DNA of 64,000 nucleotides, taken from Hippopus hippopus. Its lineage: Eukaryota; Mollusca; Bivalvia; Cardiida; Cardiidae. The DNA lies in NCBI GenBank assembly GCA_946811185.2, contig OX328103.1:28750172-28814171 (forward strand). Reading direction: 5' to 3'. Below are positions 21,441-34,276 of the stretch, one piece after another. The notes below the pieces were generated by a model, which saw nothing but the letters and a program-made list of their open reading frames with translations, did not search any database and was not told where the DNA came from. The stretch's first letter is position 1. The number at the start of each line of letters is the position of its first letter. The translations under genes were made by a program, and so were the position numbers.

Positions 21441-21989
21441 TTAAAGGTGGGTATTTAGATTTTTCACATCTCACCAATTTAAAAAATATATATATCACTG
21501 AAATTTATATGAAAAAACAATACAAATCATCAATAATTAAGAATCATAAAATTACAAAAAAAAAATTTTTTTTGATGGTGTTCCCTTAAAAGGCTACGTA
21601 GCCTCCTAAGGTATTTTTAGATTTCGCGCCAAAAATCAAAAAAGCATTGTGGGAATGTCACGTGACTGGCACGTGACTAATGACGCTCAAATTCCATAAT
21701 ATAACAAACATGTAATTATTTTCCATAATGTCTTCTTCGGACGCTATGTTTGAAGCTTCGTCTGTGTATTTCCCGTATGTAAATGAGCGAGTTACTCATG
21801 TAAAAATAGACCGTGTTTCCCGTCGGTGTCGACCTGGGCCGTAGTAAGTCTCTAATTTCTCTTGTTGTCGGATGGCTTTCGACTACTGGGGTTTTATGAA
21901 TGAAAATTAAAAGGCTTTGGGAGTATAAGGATGATTTTTTTTGTATTTTTCTAAAATTTTCGTCCCAAAATCTAAAGGGCCACCTTTAA
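21441..21989. mobile_element. TTAA-bounded inverted-repeat element (about 550 bp)
   Basis: TTAAAGGTGGGTATTTAGAT at the left matches the reverse complement of the right end (ATCTAAAGGGCCACCTTTAA). An internal sequence at 21,605-21,640 matches the right end as well or better, suggesting one related copy nested in another. TTAA ends are typical of piggyBac-type insertion; no transposase ORF. Confidence 0.6.
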
Positions 21990-22784
21990 CGGGTATAAAA
22001 GCCGATAAGATTGTATCACTCTGTATGGTTTCAAGCATCCCTTCCATCGGATTAAAACTTGCCTCCCGCTGTCAACAGCTACAAGAGAGTAGCAACAGAG
22101 CAGCGTTTTCATATGACCAGTGACTCCAGATTTTAATGCTTGGAAAGTTGAAATGAACGCTTTTGACGCTCTAAAATTATCTTTCTTAGAGTCAATCTGG
22201 CGCATGAGTTTATCGGCTGAAGCTCCATATAAAGTAGTCTGGCTCATGTGCATACAGCAGAATTGTGGGCTTTAATAAACACAATCAGTAAAAAATGTGA
22301 AGGACGCACGCAGCTCTGTTAATCACAGCTAGTGAGTCAATTATGAAAACGTGATATCTAGATGTTGGTCCACTTATTTAGTGTAAAATGAGTTTTGAAT
22401 GTCACCTGCTACCATAATTGACAAATTCAAGACAAAAATTAATTGGCATTCATACAAGATTGCTGGAAAAAAAACGCGCAAACCAATGACACAATGAAGG
22501 TCACTTTGGCATCGTCCGATCAGAGACACTTAAAACTGTCTTTTCATCTTTAATAATTAATTTTAACAGTGAATTTACATAAATTCCTGTATAAAACAAT
22601 AAGTGGAAGCTAAAATCTCTATTTAATGAAATCTTTGCATTGTCCATGTAAAAAAAAATGGAAAAAAAAAATTTCCCAACCTACCCTACCTACAGCATCT
22701 CGGACTGAAACCCGAAACACAACTTTTTTTTTTAGGCCTTAGCACCCACCATGTACATGTACATAGATTTCCCGAATTTTAAGC

Positions 22785-25399
22785 ATGTTTTCTTTTCTGT
22801 TCTTTCAGTGCCAATCAAATTCTAGGGGAGTATATAGACCATATGATCAGGATCAACTAACAAATGCATACATAGCAGTGAAAGATGGTAACCTATCTAT
22901 CAGAAAAGCAGCGGCAACCTATGGTGTACCAAAACCCACATTGATTGACAGGCTTCATGGACGGGTTGACCTGCATGTTGTTAAATCTGGAGTTCAACCA
23001 TTATTTTCTGAGGAACAAGAGTGTCTTTTAGCTGGACATATCAAAACCATGGCAGAGGTAGGATATGGTTATAGCAGGCAGGAAACTATAAACTTGGCAT
23101 CTGACTATGCATTTTGCTTGGGGTTAAGAGAAAAGTCAGCATTACTTACAGATAGATGGCTTTATGGTTTTCTACAAAGAATTATTTAAGATGACCAGAA
23201 TTGAAGTTAAAAAAGCCACGTAGCTTGGAAATTGCTAGAGCAAAGTATGCAACTAGGGAGGCAGTGAATAATTACTTTAAAGAAATTGAGAAAATTTTAA
23301 TCTTGAAGAATTTGAAAGAAAAACCCAGTTAATATTCAATGCCGATGAAAAAAGCCTCCAACCTGTGCATAAGCCTCCAAGAATAGTATCTTCTTGAGGC
23401 TCAAGCTGTGACATCTGGAAAGTCAAAAATGACAACTTTGATAGACTGTGTGAATGGAACAGGACAACAGGTCCCCCCTTTTTTTGTATTTCCTGGTGCC
23501 AGGATGATGGATGCTTTATTAAAGGGAGCAACTCCAGGGGCAGATGGAACTGTCTCAGATTCAGGATGGTCGAATATGCAAATTTTCGCCATGTACATGC
23601 AAAATCATTTGATCAAGTACCTACCTCCCCGAACTGAAGAAGCCCCTGTACTGGTATTATATGATGGACATAAAAGCCATGTATCCTTAGATCTAATTCA
23701 GTGGGCCAAGAGTGAAAATATAGTTCTATTTGTTTTACCACCACACTGTAGTCATCTGTTACAGCCATTGGATGTAAGCTGCTTTTGGCCTTTTGAAAAC
23801 GCCTGGAACTCTGCGTGCCACCACTACATGCGTGAAACCAGAGGAAAGTTAGTGACCCGGTATGATATTTGTAAATTGGCCTGTAAAGTTTATGTCTCCA
23901 CCCTTACTGCTACTAACATTCAAGCAACATTCAAAAAGTCCTGACTGTACCCTTTCAATCCAAATGTCATTACTGATCCCCAAGCTGCTCCAAGCATTTC
24001 TTTTAAGAAAGATGATCAAAACCTGCCCATTGCATCTAAACAACAAGAGTGCCGTCATCACAATATACACCCGCCACATGGCTGCTATTTCAAGCAGCTA
24101 GCTATAGAGACTAAAGTGTTGGAATTTCTAGCACCTGCCTGGGTAGCTCAATGGATATATTGTGTTACTTGTAATCTAAAAGGTTTACGCACGGACTGAT
24201 GGATGGACAGACGGACGCACGACAGACTCATTGGTAATTGGCTTTGATTAACCAATAAAAATATGAAGTTTCATGAAATTATGTCCATTTGTTGGAGATA
24301 CATCGGTGAAAAATTAAATTTGACATGAAGACCCCTTTTAATTAAAGAGATATTGGTGAAAAATGAAATATGACATGAAGAACCCTTTTTCCATGACACA
24401 GCTATAAATCGCAAAACCTTGACAACACGTGCTAGGTCACATGATGAGAAACATTCTGTGAAAATTTTATCCAAATCCGTCAAGAAATGTGGGAGGAGTT
24501 GCGGAAATTTACCAAGAAATGGACGTACAGAAGGACGCAGTTTAAATTTGACATGAAGCCTCCTTTTTCCATGACACAGCAATAAATTCCAGAACCCTGA
24601 CATTATGCACTAGGTCATATGATCTGTCACTGTGAACATCTCTTCCAAATCCATTGAGATATGTCCAGTAATTAAAGAGATATTGATAAAAAATGAAATA
24701 AAACATGAAGCCCCCTTTTTCCATGACGGAGCTACAAATCGCAAAACCTTGACAATATGCGATAGGTCACATGATGAGAAACATTCTGTGAAGGAGGTAT
24801 GGACGGACGGATAGATGGAGAAGATGACGCCAATATATGTCACCTCCAGCAGCGTATAAAAACCACCTGACACAGCTGCTGAGAGATTTTTACAGAAGAG
24901 GGGAGGTGAAATACTTCAGAATGTTGAGGCTGCAAAGAAAAGAAGAAACACAATAAGCAGAATTGTTGGAGGCCAAGCGATAACAAATGATGACATAGTC
25001 CACAAAATTATTGAACATACTTATAAGAACACTGCTAAAGCCAACAAAACTCAGTCAAAATCTAATGGGAAAAAGTCATTCAGAACAAGACATGAACAGG
25101 ATTCTCAAGTTCCCGGCCCCTCTGGTATTTCTTCCTACAAAGTGAAAAAATCAAAACACATTGAATCTGAAGATTTCTCTGATCCAGAGGATGACGTTCC
25201 ATACAAAAATAAATGCACTGTATGTAAAAGATCAAACCCTGACTGGCAGAAAAAACCGTTCATTTTAATTGTCAATTGGGGACAGTGTGACATATGCTCA
25301 GGATGGGTGCATCTTTCATTCTGCAGTCCAATTAGAGTACTGAGAAGGGGTGATAGTTTCAAGTGTCCCCAGTGTGAGGCCAAAGATCAAGCCAATTAG
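22785..25399 (+). pseudogene. Dead pogo/Tigger-like DDE transposase with C-terminal PHD-type finger
   Basis: Order of parts: a psq/CENP-B-like N-terminal helix-turn-helix (22,840-22,975; NLSIRKAAATYGVPKPTLID), a DDE nuclease domain, and a tail ending in a zinc finger. Catalytic aspartates are visible in NADEK (23,344), YDGHKSH (23,663) and QPLD (23,771). The finger has C4HC3 spacing with Cys at 25,214, 25,223, 25,286 and 25,295, His at 25,310 and Cys at 25,322, 25,364 and 25,373. Breaks: frameshifts near 23,190, 23,213, 23,300 and 23,385, and an inserted tandem-repeat element at about 24,045-24,860, after which the frame stays open to 25,399. Good conservation of the remaining pieces suggests fairly recent inactivation. 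Terminal inverted repeats were not identified. Such proteins cut and rejoin DNA at TA sites. Confidence 0.85.
24045..24860. repeat. Pearl-like element inserted in the transposase
   Basis: Begins near acaagagtgccgtcatcaca and ends after GGACGGATAGATGGAG. The core repeats a unit with tccatgacacagctataaat and CATGAAG three or four times. Transposase reading resumes directly after it. Confidence 0.65.
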
Positions 25400-26015
25400 T
25401 AACAATTCAAAACTCTAAAAACTTGTAAATATGTTAACCTGTTACATTTTGGTTAGAAATATTTTTTAAATACCTTGGCTTGAATTTAGTGACAACGGCG
25501 ATATTCTACGACCTTCTTTTTTTGTGGTAAGTATACTTTCTATAAGTGTTCAAATTTTGATTGAGCTTTTCCAGGGCGCCTCCAGTGACCTAGGTCAAAA
25601 TGGCCGCTGCTAGCGATGAAAACATTGCATGGAAATTGACTTCTTCCCTCGGTCCTCAACTATTTATTGCCGTTATATAATATATATAAATTCAAGTTTT
25701 ATGTTTAGTCTGCGATGTGAAAAGGTTGTTAGACAGTCAAATATTGGTTAAACCCGGTTACTGTGAAATAATGAATCGCAAGGCTAAAACACGCTTTGAT
25801 CACACACTAAAACAAAATTATGATAGTACAACAAAGTAAACATTTAAAGAAATTTGATTCTAGGAGCTTTGTCAAACAAGTGCTAGGAAAAAAATCGAAC
25901 AAATTTTGCAAAACAAAATTTACACACAGGGGTCGAAGTGACACAAAAAGTGTCGTGAAATGACCTGGTGTCAAAATGACCAGATGTTGAAATGACTGTC
26001 GTTCTAATGATATCA

Positions 26016-26756
26016 GGAGAACTCGTACCCTGGAGAACTCGTACCCCAATCTCAAGGGTACACGTTCTCCAGAGAACTCGTACCCCACAAATATATATAA
26101 TGATAGTTTACAAGCATGTTTCCAAGTTTTATTTTTTCAAAATTAACTAGACTACCGGTAATATTGTTTTTGTTTCAAACAAAATTTGTATAGAACTTTT
26201 GATTGATGATTGATGTTGGTTTGTATGGGAACAGTTTAACAATTAATATTTAATTGGATTAAATATTTGTTAAATGAAAGGAGTGGGTAAAATGAAAACA
26301 TAGTTGATCAAATTTTAACACCTGGTTAAAAAGGAAAATTTCCAAAAGAAAGAGAGCGAGAAACATGCGATTTTCACAACAGATTAATCAAATTACAATA
26401 ACATTATTGACAATATCCAATATTGAACCCTTAACCCTTTTAGTTCTATATAGTCGAAAATGGGTGGCAAAGAACGAGATCAGTATGCAAAGAATGTGCA
26501 GTCTGAGCTTCTTCCGGGTGGTTGAAATTCGAGATCGTGAAGTAAACAGCTCAGAAAGCATGTACAATGAAAATGAGAGAGTGAGAGAGCAGAGTGAAAA
26601 ATGGAGCTATTGCTCTATATGAACTCACAATTTTAGACTCTTCAATATTCTATACATCTGCAGACTACAAATTCATATATGGTACAAATGGATTTTAGTT
26701 CTCTGAAAAGGTGGAAGACTTTGTGGAAAAATGAGAAAATACTGGTTTTAAGTGGT

Positions 26757-26812
<56 letters not shown>

Positions 26813-27587
26813 TCCAACAATATTTTCAAATGTATCTCCCACATGGTAGTATTTTACAACTCGGGCCTGTTTGGTAAAGGGTAAAATAATGATCCATAAA
26901 GATTCCAAAAGCTAAATTTCTTCTTTTAATGTTACATAAAAAAAACAGTTATACTCGTTTTCTCCTTTTCCAACAACGTTTTTTTCCAACAAGTCTTTAT
27001 CCTCCTTAAAATATGCGACTGTTTGGTAAAGGATTAAAAGTGCTTGTAATATATTATATGGCAAGTGTGAACAATGGTGTTAATCACACCTGATGTGTGA
27101 CTTTATTGTACCGAACACCTTTGACACGAATAAAGTGGCAAATTCCATGAAGAACCATCAATATCTAAAATAGCTATTCAAAAAAATCTTATCTTCGAAA
27201 CATTCAATGTATCCAGATTATGTAGATCTACCTTAAAATTTCATCTTTCCAAAATTTACCTGTTCATTTACCTAACCTTCCTTTCCATTTAAATCTACCA
27301 AACATGTGATAAAATATATTAACAAATATTTTATTCCAAATACCATAAGTTATCAATGCTTGATTAATGTACAACCCATTCATTTCACAAGAGGTAAAAT
27401 GAAAATCATCAAGTCACCAAAATCTGAATTATATATATAAAAAAAAAATCTATCCCGAAAAATATTTGTTGGGTACGAGTTCTCTGGAGAATTCGTATCC
27501 AGGGTACGAGTTCTCCAGAGAACTCCTACCCTTCAGATTATGGTACGAGTTCTCCAGAGTACGAGTTCTCCAGGGTACGAGTTCTCC
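26016..27587. mobile_element. 1.57-kb element bounded by arrays of GGAGAACTCGTACCC
   Basis: The left cluster (26,016-26,086) and right cluster (27,471-27,587) are made of the 15-mer GGAGAACTCGTACCC and its reverse complement. The outermost 31 bases of each cluster are perfect inverted repeats. An 11-bp direct repeat ttctaatgata sits just outside both clusters (26,002 and 27,596). No coding capacity was recognised inside; the interior holds Hp1 fragments and a (CT)n run. Confidence 0.6.
26690..27037 (+). mobile_element. Hp1 MITE fragments with a (CT)n expansion in the hairpin arm
   Basis: The first fragment (26,690-26,886) keeps left and right flanks, but the second hairpin arm is replaced by about 25 CT repeats (26,760-26,809). 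A second partial copy is at 26,955-27,037. Confidence 0.6.
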
Positions 27588-27599
27588 AGCAACCATTCT

Positions 27600-29915
27600 A
27601 ATGATACTGCAACGATTTCTGCATCCATTTACGCACAAAAAGATGATATTTACGTTTATCTTCACCTGTTTTATCCCGTAGATACAGAAAGGAATTAGCC
27701 TATTTGAATACACGTTTTACCTCTAAGCATTAGACTGGCTGTTTCTCGTTCATTTTAGATTGTTTTTCTTTCATTCGAAATGACCGCTTTTGGCACTTTC
27801 GAATCCAAAACTCTACTGTACCAAAAGCGTCGTGTTGCTCTATAGTTAGCGATGTGTATCATTTCAATGAATCCAAAGTTTCCCTTTTTACACGAGGGAA
27901 TAAAAAGCAATAAAAACATTAGTTTTTTTTTAATTTAAACACGAAAACTGAGTTCTCAGAAATCCAGAATATCTATGAAATCACGACACAAGTCTGAAAC
28001 TCAACACTCGAGTCTGAAAGAAAAAAAATCGAAACCACTAGGTAGCCTCGAGTGTCCCTATTTCCTGATGATAAGGAAACAATATAACAATACAAATTTA
28101 TGATGCATGGCATCATAGAAGCCGAAATCTTTTGGTGGACAATTTCAGAAATATTGACTTTCTAGAAAAAATGTGATGAGATTTTTGTATCTGTTTTTTT
28201 TCACCCAAAACGGAAGATCATGACAAATGATGATACTAAAATGCGGCGGGGGGGGGGGGGGGGGGGGGGGGAAGAAAGGCAGAAATTAAGAGAGGAATCT
28301 TAAATTATCTTTTACCATTATTATCATCAAAATCATCATTATCATTTAAAGTGATAATGCGTATGTGAGAAAACATGTAAAAGCATTGGAATTTTCAAAT
28401 TTCTATATCATACGTAAATATTCAGTTGTGAGCAAATAAAATTTACATACTTTGTCCCGGAGTTTAATGACGTTTAAACAGCTTAGGTTATATCACCACG
28501 GTCAGTGCATCTACACACATCAGCCATTCTCAGTAAGTAGGAACACGGAAGCTGTAAACATGTCGAAAATTCGACTTTGTCAAATACATGTGCCATGCTG
28601 TTTTTAATGCGAGGAATGCATTCAGGATCTTAAATCTAAAATTTTAAATGCATATATAGCTTTAATGGTTACAAAGTCATGAACAATTATCTAATGACAC
28701 TGGTCTCACAAAATGGATGAAAAATTGAATATTCGGTAGGCTACTTGCCTTCCTATGAGTTTGACATCAAATGGCAGACCAATGCACACACTGATATTTA
28801 AGTTCTGTTCCATTGGTACATGCTTATCAAAAGAAAAGGTGTTCCTAAATGGAATATCAACCAATCTACTTACATAGCACAGCAAATTTAAAATCTTTTC
28901 TTATTTTCATTTGAAACTTTTTTAACATCAAATGATCAGAGATATTGTTTCATTTAAAATATTCTAACTTGATAGATTGAAGTTTAAATCAAATTCTGAC
29001 ATCCTTAAATCAAAATTCAGACTATTCTGTGTATTTTGCATAAATTTTCGAACAAGTGTAGCGCACTCTGCGAAGACAAGTCCCATCAGAAAATGTAGCT
29101 GCTTGGGCAATGGATATTTCATTCTAATTGCTCATTCTCAGTAATAAGGAACTCTTTGGATGTCAGATCTGGTCAAAAATCAACATGTGAAAAGCCGATT
29201 TCTGATACTTGCATATTATGAAGCTATTATCTGAGCTTAATTTAGCACAAGCTGTGCTGCATCAAAACATCCTGAACCAAAATATACAAAACAGACATGA
29301 CATGGTGCGAACTGATTTCTACGTTACTGTTAGAGTGTGTTAAATTTGTCGTCAATTAAAGAATCAAGTAAATCTCTTTTGAGATATTCAAGTTTTCATA
29401 AATTACCAAAATAGTTTCAATTTTTTTTCTACCGATCTTTGGATTATTTTAAAGTACTTGTATATGCGTTCACAGACCGATTATAGTAGTCAAAAACAAT
29501 GTTCAAAAGTAGTTTTCATTAACATGCAAAGATAGTAAGCTTCACATTCCGTTGAATTGTTAATGGTGGTCTTAAAAGGAGATCCCTTAACATTTTTTGT
29601 CAACCAGGAAACAGTACGAATACAATTAAATAGAACATGAAATGAAATATTATCGATTTTGAGTCTAGAAGCAGCTAATTTAATCAATAGAATTGGTGAC
29701 GTACGAATCAAATTATATGGATAATGTCTAAAGTACTTGTACAAGCACCAAAGTCGTCAAATAAAATGTCCAGAACGAATAAGCAGTATGCATACCATAC
29801 TGAAATGACAAGACTCGACAATAACATGATATTTCCCAGCCTAAAAATAGGGAATTTTATATGTCAACGTGATGCAAAATTTGACTTTACTTTCAGAGTA
29901 AATGTTTATAGGGTT
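27600..29915. other. No gene recognised
   Basis: AT-rich sequence with a long G run (about 28,243-28,271) and no ORF with coding character. No repeat family that could be defined by eye. Confidence 0.4.
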
Positions 29916-30965
29916 TATTATCCCCAGCCGAAGGCGGAGGGATATAGTTTTAGCGTTGTCCGTCCGTCCTTCCGTCAGTGCGTGCGTTAACTTTAATTTT
30001 AAACATCTTCTTCTCTGAAAATACCCATCCAATTTTGATGAAACTTCACAGAAATGATCCTGCCCTGGTCCCCTTCAGAATTTCTTTAAAGAATTTGATT
30101 CCTTCAAAAACTCTGGTTGCCATGGCAACAAAACTTAAAAATATTGGAAATCTTTGAAAATCTTCTTGTCTGAAACCATAAGGCCTAGGGCTACCAAATT
30201 TGACATGTAGCTTTATCTAGTAGACTTCTATCAAGTTTCTTCAAATTATAGCCCTGGGGTCAAAATTGGCCCCGCCCCGGGGGTCACAAGTTTTACATGG
30301 GCTTATATAGAGAAAACATTAGAAATCTTCCAGTACCTAGCCATAAGGCCTAGGGTTACCAAATTTTGCATGTAGCTTTATCTAGTGGGCCTCTACCAAG
30401 GGTGCCCAAATTATACCTGGGATCAAATTTGACCCCATCCCGGTGGTTACAAGTTTTACATGGACTTATATAGAGAAAACTTTCGAAATCTACCTGTACC
30501 TAGCCATAAGGCCAAGGGTTTTCTAAATTTTGCATGTGGCTTTATCTAGTGGGTCTCTACCAAGAGTACCCCAATTATAGCCCTGGGATCAAATTTGGCC
30601 CCGCCCCATAGGCTTATATAGAGAAAACTTTAGAAATATCCCTGTACTTAGTCATAAAGCCTAGGGCTACCAAATTTTGCATGTAGCTTTATCTAGTGGA
30701 CCTCTACCAAGAGTGCCCAAATTATAGCCCTAGGGTTGAAATTGATCCCACCCCAGGGGTCAGAAGTTTTACATGGGCTTATACAGTGAAAACTTTAGAA
30801 ATCTTCTTCCTACTAACCATCAGAACTAGAGCTACCAATTTTAGTCCTATCTCAGGGGTTTCATGTTCAAAACCAGTTGGCCAAGTATTGTTATGTTTGG
30901 CATGTAGGGTTTTTACTTGTTAGCCAGTGGAGCGACACAGGGTCATCATGGCCCTCTTGTTTGTG
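29916..30965. repeat. Pearl-like tandem array
   Basis: Starts ttattatccccagccgaagg and GTCCGTCCGTCCTTCCGTCA, then four or more units of about 155-180 bp containing CATAAGGCCTAGGGCTACCA, TAGCTTTATCTAGTGG and TTATAGCCCTGGG. It ends GGAGCGACACAGGGTCATCA and tggccctcttgttt. The unit is also found singly at 41,220-41,610. Confidence 0.75.
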
Positions 30966-30982
30966 GGAAATTATGTCCTTAT

Positions 30983-31075
30983 CGGACAGTGTACATCATA
31001 GATCAGACTGCACGTTCTGTGCTGTCTGATCTTGGTCTACACCGTCCGTAAAAAGGTCACTGATTTGCACTTAGC
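30983..31075. mobile_element. Hp2 palindromic element
   Basis: Core GATCAGACTGCACGTTCTGT with its inverted partner, then CCGTCCGTAAAAAGG and CACTTAGCAGC. Confidence 0.65.
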
Positions 31076-31238
31076 AGCCCGGGAGTCAAAGCACAGAAAC
31101 TTTGACAGTCAGCCGATGCACTGATACTACAGGTAATACTGTCGAAATTGGTGTAGTATACCATTCAAAGTGAAAATCCCTGTTTCATGGGTAGTGGTTC
31201 TTAGGAGGGTAAAACTTTGGAGGAAACATTTGCTTGTT

Positions 31239-31773
31239 TTAAGTCTTTACCAAACGACAAAAATTTAGACTGGTCCAAATTTGAAGCATTTGCAGACGAC
31301 AAATTAAAGGTGGCCCAAATGACAAAATTTGTCCGTGATAGGGTAGAAAACATTGTGGGAAAAGGAGAAAATGCTGGTGGCGTTTTCTCATGTCTCCACT
31401 ACTTTTTAAAAGCCTTCTTTCTCAGGATCCTTAAAAGTTAGGATTGTGGGGTAAAGGGTTAACGCTTTACGAAACAGTTCTATGTTTTAATGACCCTGAC
31501 GACAAACAATTTGGAAAACATTATGGGAAAATGAGAAATTACTTTAAACTCTTTACTGCACAATTCCAACTTTTAACGACCCTGAAAGAGAAGGCTTTAG
31601 AAAACATTGTGGGAAAAGGAGAAAATGCTGGTAACCAGCATTTTCTCCATTTCTCACAATGTTTTCTACCCTATCAGAGACAGAAATTGTCATCTTATCA
31701 ACATTAAATTTTTCGTCTGCAAATGCTTTCAATTTGGATGAGTCCAACATCTTGTCGTTTGGTAAAGAGTTAA
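31239..31773. mobile_element. Three adjoining Hp1 copies
   Basis: A forward copy (31,239-31,462, second hairpin arm damaged), a truncated reverse copy sharing the TTAA at 31,459, and an intact reverse copy (31,544-31,773) with TTAA at both ends. A further reverse fragment is at 31,800-31,880. Confidence 0.8.
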
Positions 31774-32037
31774 TCAGAACTTCTCTATTTTTGTCTTACT
31801 GTTTGAACTACATTAAGTTTGTCCTCTGCTAATGCTTTCCATATGGACTGGTTTAAGATTTTGTCATCTAGTAAAGAGAGAACCTTTCAGACTATTACAA
31901 ACTTGTTTTACCTTCAACTTTGTATCTTCCATTCTGCCATCAGTAGAGTCTGAAAATAGTACAACAACTGGAGAAGTTGCTTACAATGAGCACTTTCTCT
32001 GTTTGTCCCGATGGTTTCAGTGACTCACTCCTTGCTT

Positions 32038-32270
32038 TTAACCCTTTACCACACAATCCCAAGTTTTAACGATCCTGAGGAAGAGGCTTTTTAAAAACAT
32101 TGTGGGAAAAGGAGAAAATACTGGTAACCAGCATTTTCTCCTTTTCCCACAATGCTTTATACTCTGATTATCAAAGACAAATTCCATCGTTTGAGCGACA
32201 TTCAAATTGTTGTTGGCAAATGCTTTCAACTTGGACAAGTCTATATTTTGCTCATGTAGTAAAGAGTTAA
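32038..32270 (-). mobile_element. Hp1 MITE, complete
   Basis: TTAA at both ends; a strong core close to perfect pairing. One of the best copies in the window. Confidence 0.85.
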
Positions 32271-32397
32271 TTCATGCAATTTCTGCAACTTGGAATGGTC
32301 TACTTCATTTCATGCTTAAAATAGCACACATTTCAGGCAGACAACCTAACGCAATGGTTTGAGTGGAAAGAAGGCATGTCCAGAGAATTAGGATATT

Positions 32398-32751
32398 CCT
32401 TTACCACACAATCCCATGTTCAAACAACCACAAAGAAAAAGACGTATGGAAACATTATGGGAAAGGAAAAAATGCTGGTAGCCAGCAATTTCTCCTTTAC
32501 ACATAATGTTTTCTACCCTTTTTAAGATAAATTATCATAATTTGTGCAACATTTAATTTGTACTTTTTTTGCAAGTACTTTCAATAGGACCAGTATAAAA
32601 TTTTGATGTCTGGTGAGAAGTTAAAATTGAAAAAGAGTAAGTCATATGTGTAATACTTTACACTTATTCTGTATCTGTGTAACTCTTTACAAACAATCCT
32701 GTGATTAAGTGACCCTGAGAAATAAAGCTGTTGAAAATCTTGTCAGGGGAG
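32398..32751 (-). mobile_element. Hp1 MITEs, one diverged full copy and one end fragment
   Basis: 32,398-32,626 keeps both termini in mutated form; 32,681-32,751 is an R-end fragment running into a G/A-rich low-complexity stretch. Confidence 0.65.
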
Positions 32752-32859
32752 AGGGGGGGGAGGGAGAAGGGAGATAATTCTGTGCCTGTGCTTATAAAAC
32801 TTATAAAAACGAGTCCATGCTTAACTGAGTTTGAGCTCAAACTTGAAGTCTCGTTTATA

Positions 32860-33087
32860 TTAATCCTTTACCATACAGTCCCAAGTTTTAATGACCCTAA
32901 AGCAGAAGCCTTCTGAAAAATTGTGGGAAAAGGAGAAAATACTGGTAACCAGCATTTTCTCCTATTCCCACAGTGTTTTCTACCCCATCAAAAACAAAAA
33001 TAATCATTTGAGTTACATTTAATATGTCATCTGCAAATGCTTTCAATATGGTGGAGTCTAAAATTATGTCATTTGGCAAAGAGTTAA
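32860..33087 (-). mobile_element. Hp1 MITE, complete
   Basis: TTAA at both ends with an intact core. Decayed copies follow at 33,240-33,350 and 33,433-33,600. Confidence 0.83.
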
Positions 33088-33954
33088 AGACGTATGAAAA
33101 TCTAAAATGAAGACTTTGATTAATCGATAGAGATAAAGAAAAGTTCTAAATTTCAGAAGTTACTCCATAAGGTTTATTAAATTTACATCTATGCAACTTT
33201 GAAATTTAATACTCAGCTGAATTTAGCACATGAAAAGTTTTATAAGCATTGACCCTTGTAAGCAGCATTTTCTTCTTTTCCCTCATTGTTCCCTACTGTA
33301 TGGAAACAAATTGTATGATTTAAGCCTTGCATATCAGGTAAAGAGTTAGGGGTCAAATTATAGTATGTCTAAGGTTTTTAGAATTAAGCTTTGCTGAATG
33401 CATAGGTACATATATATATATCAAACTTATCAGCATAAACTCTTTATTAAATAACATTTTAGACTTGTCCATTTTGAATGCAATTGCAGGTAATAAGTCG
33501 AGTATGGCTTTGAAAGGGTAAAAAACATTGTTGGAATATTGAAAAGGATTGCTAGCATTTCCTCTTTTCCAGAATGTTTTTAAAAAGCTGTCCAAAGTGT
33601 AATAAGAAATATCTTTAAAAAAAGATGACATAAATTTGCCTATGAATAGGTAGGGGCGCTTAAAATAAACATGTCTACAATTTCTATTTATTCATTTTTT
33701 ATCAGTAGGCTACCAAAAAGTAGGTCAAAAGCCAGCAGTTAGCTACGCCGAAAAAAAAACCAGCACATTATTTGGTAAAGGGTTTTAACAAGAAAGAAAG
33801 ATTTTATCCCAATGGATTTAGTCTGCTTTTGACTTATTTTGAGCTATTTCATTTTTTGTGTGTGTACAGAAAGGGGACTCGTATTTGTATTTTTTTTTAG
33901 GTAAAGACTCCAAGCAGATACAAAATGTATTTTAGACATTGACTGAAGCATTGA

Positions 33955-34021
33955 TGTATTTGGTTCCGGCCAAAACGATCACCGTTAGCGGATTTGCTAT
34001 ATAGCAAATCCGCTAAAAATG
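33955..34021. repeat. 60-bp repeat with palindrome, copy 1
   Basis: GATGTATTTGGTTCCGGCCA followed by a perfect 28-bp palindrome built on AGCGGATTTGCTATATAGCA. A nearly identical copy is at 38,555-38,622. Confidence 0.75.
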
Positions 34022-34074
34022 AATGCATGAATGACCTTTTTCACCCTTCTTCGCACAATAAATAATCTCAAACT

Positions 34075-34276
34075 CTTAAACTGCTAAATAAGTGAAGTGA
34101 AAGTCGGTAGTCAAAAACGGGTCTTGGTGTTTACAAGTTAATTTCTGGGAAAAATATCTCCTGTCCGGCAGTGTAGATCCAAGATCAGACTGCACGTTCT
34201 GTGAAGTCTGATCTTAATCTATACTGTCCGCCAAAAAAAACAAAAAAGTTCGTTAGTCGCGCTTAGCAGCTTAAAG
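34075..34276. mobile_element. Hp2 element, full length
   Basis: Ends TTAAACTGCTAAATAAG and CGCTTAGCAGCTTAA are imperfect inverted repeats with TTAA at both edges. The central core is GATCAGACTGCACGTTCTGT with its partner. This copy defines the family length (about 200 bp). Confidence 0.7.

Noticed and set aside
25598..25681. Small frame opening MAAASDENIAWK with a good start context
   Set aside because: Only 27 codons, with no donor at its end and no homologue recognised. Possibly a first exon, but unsupported.
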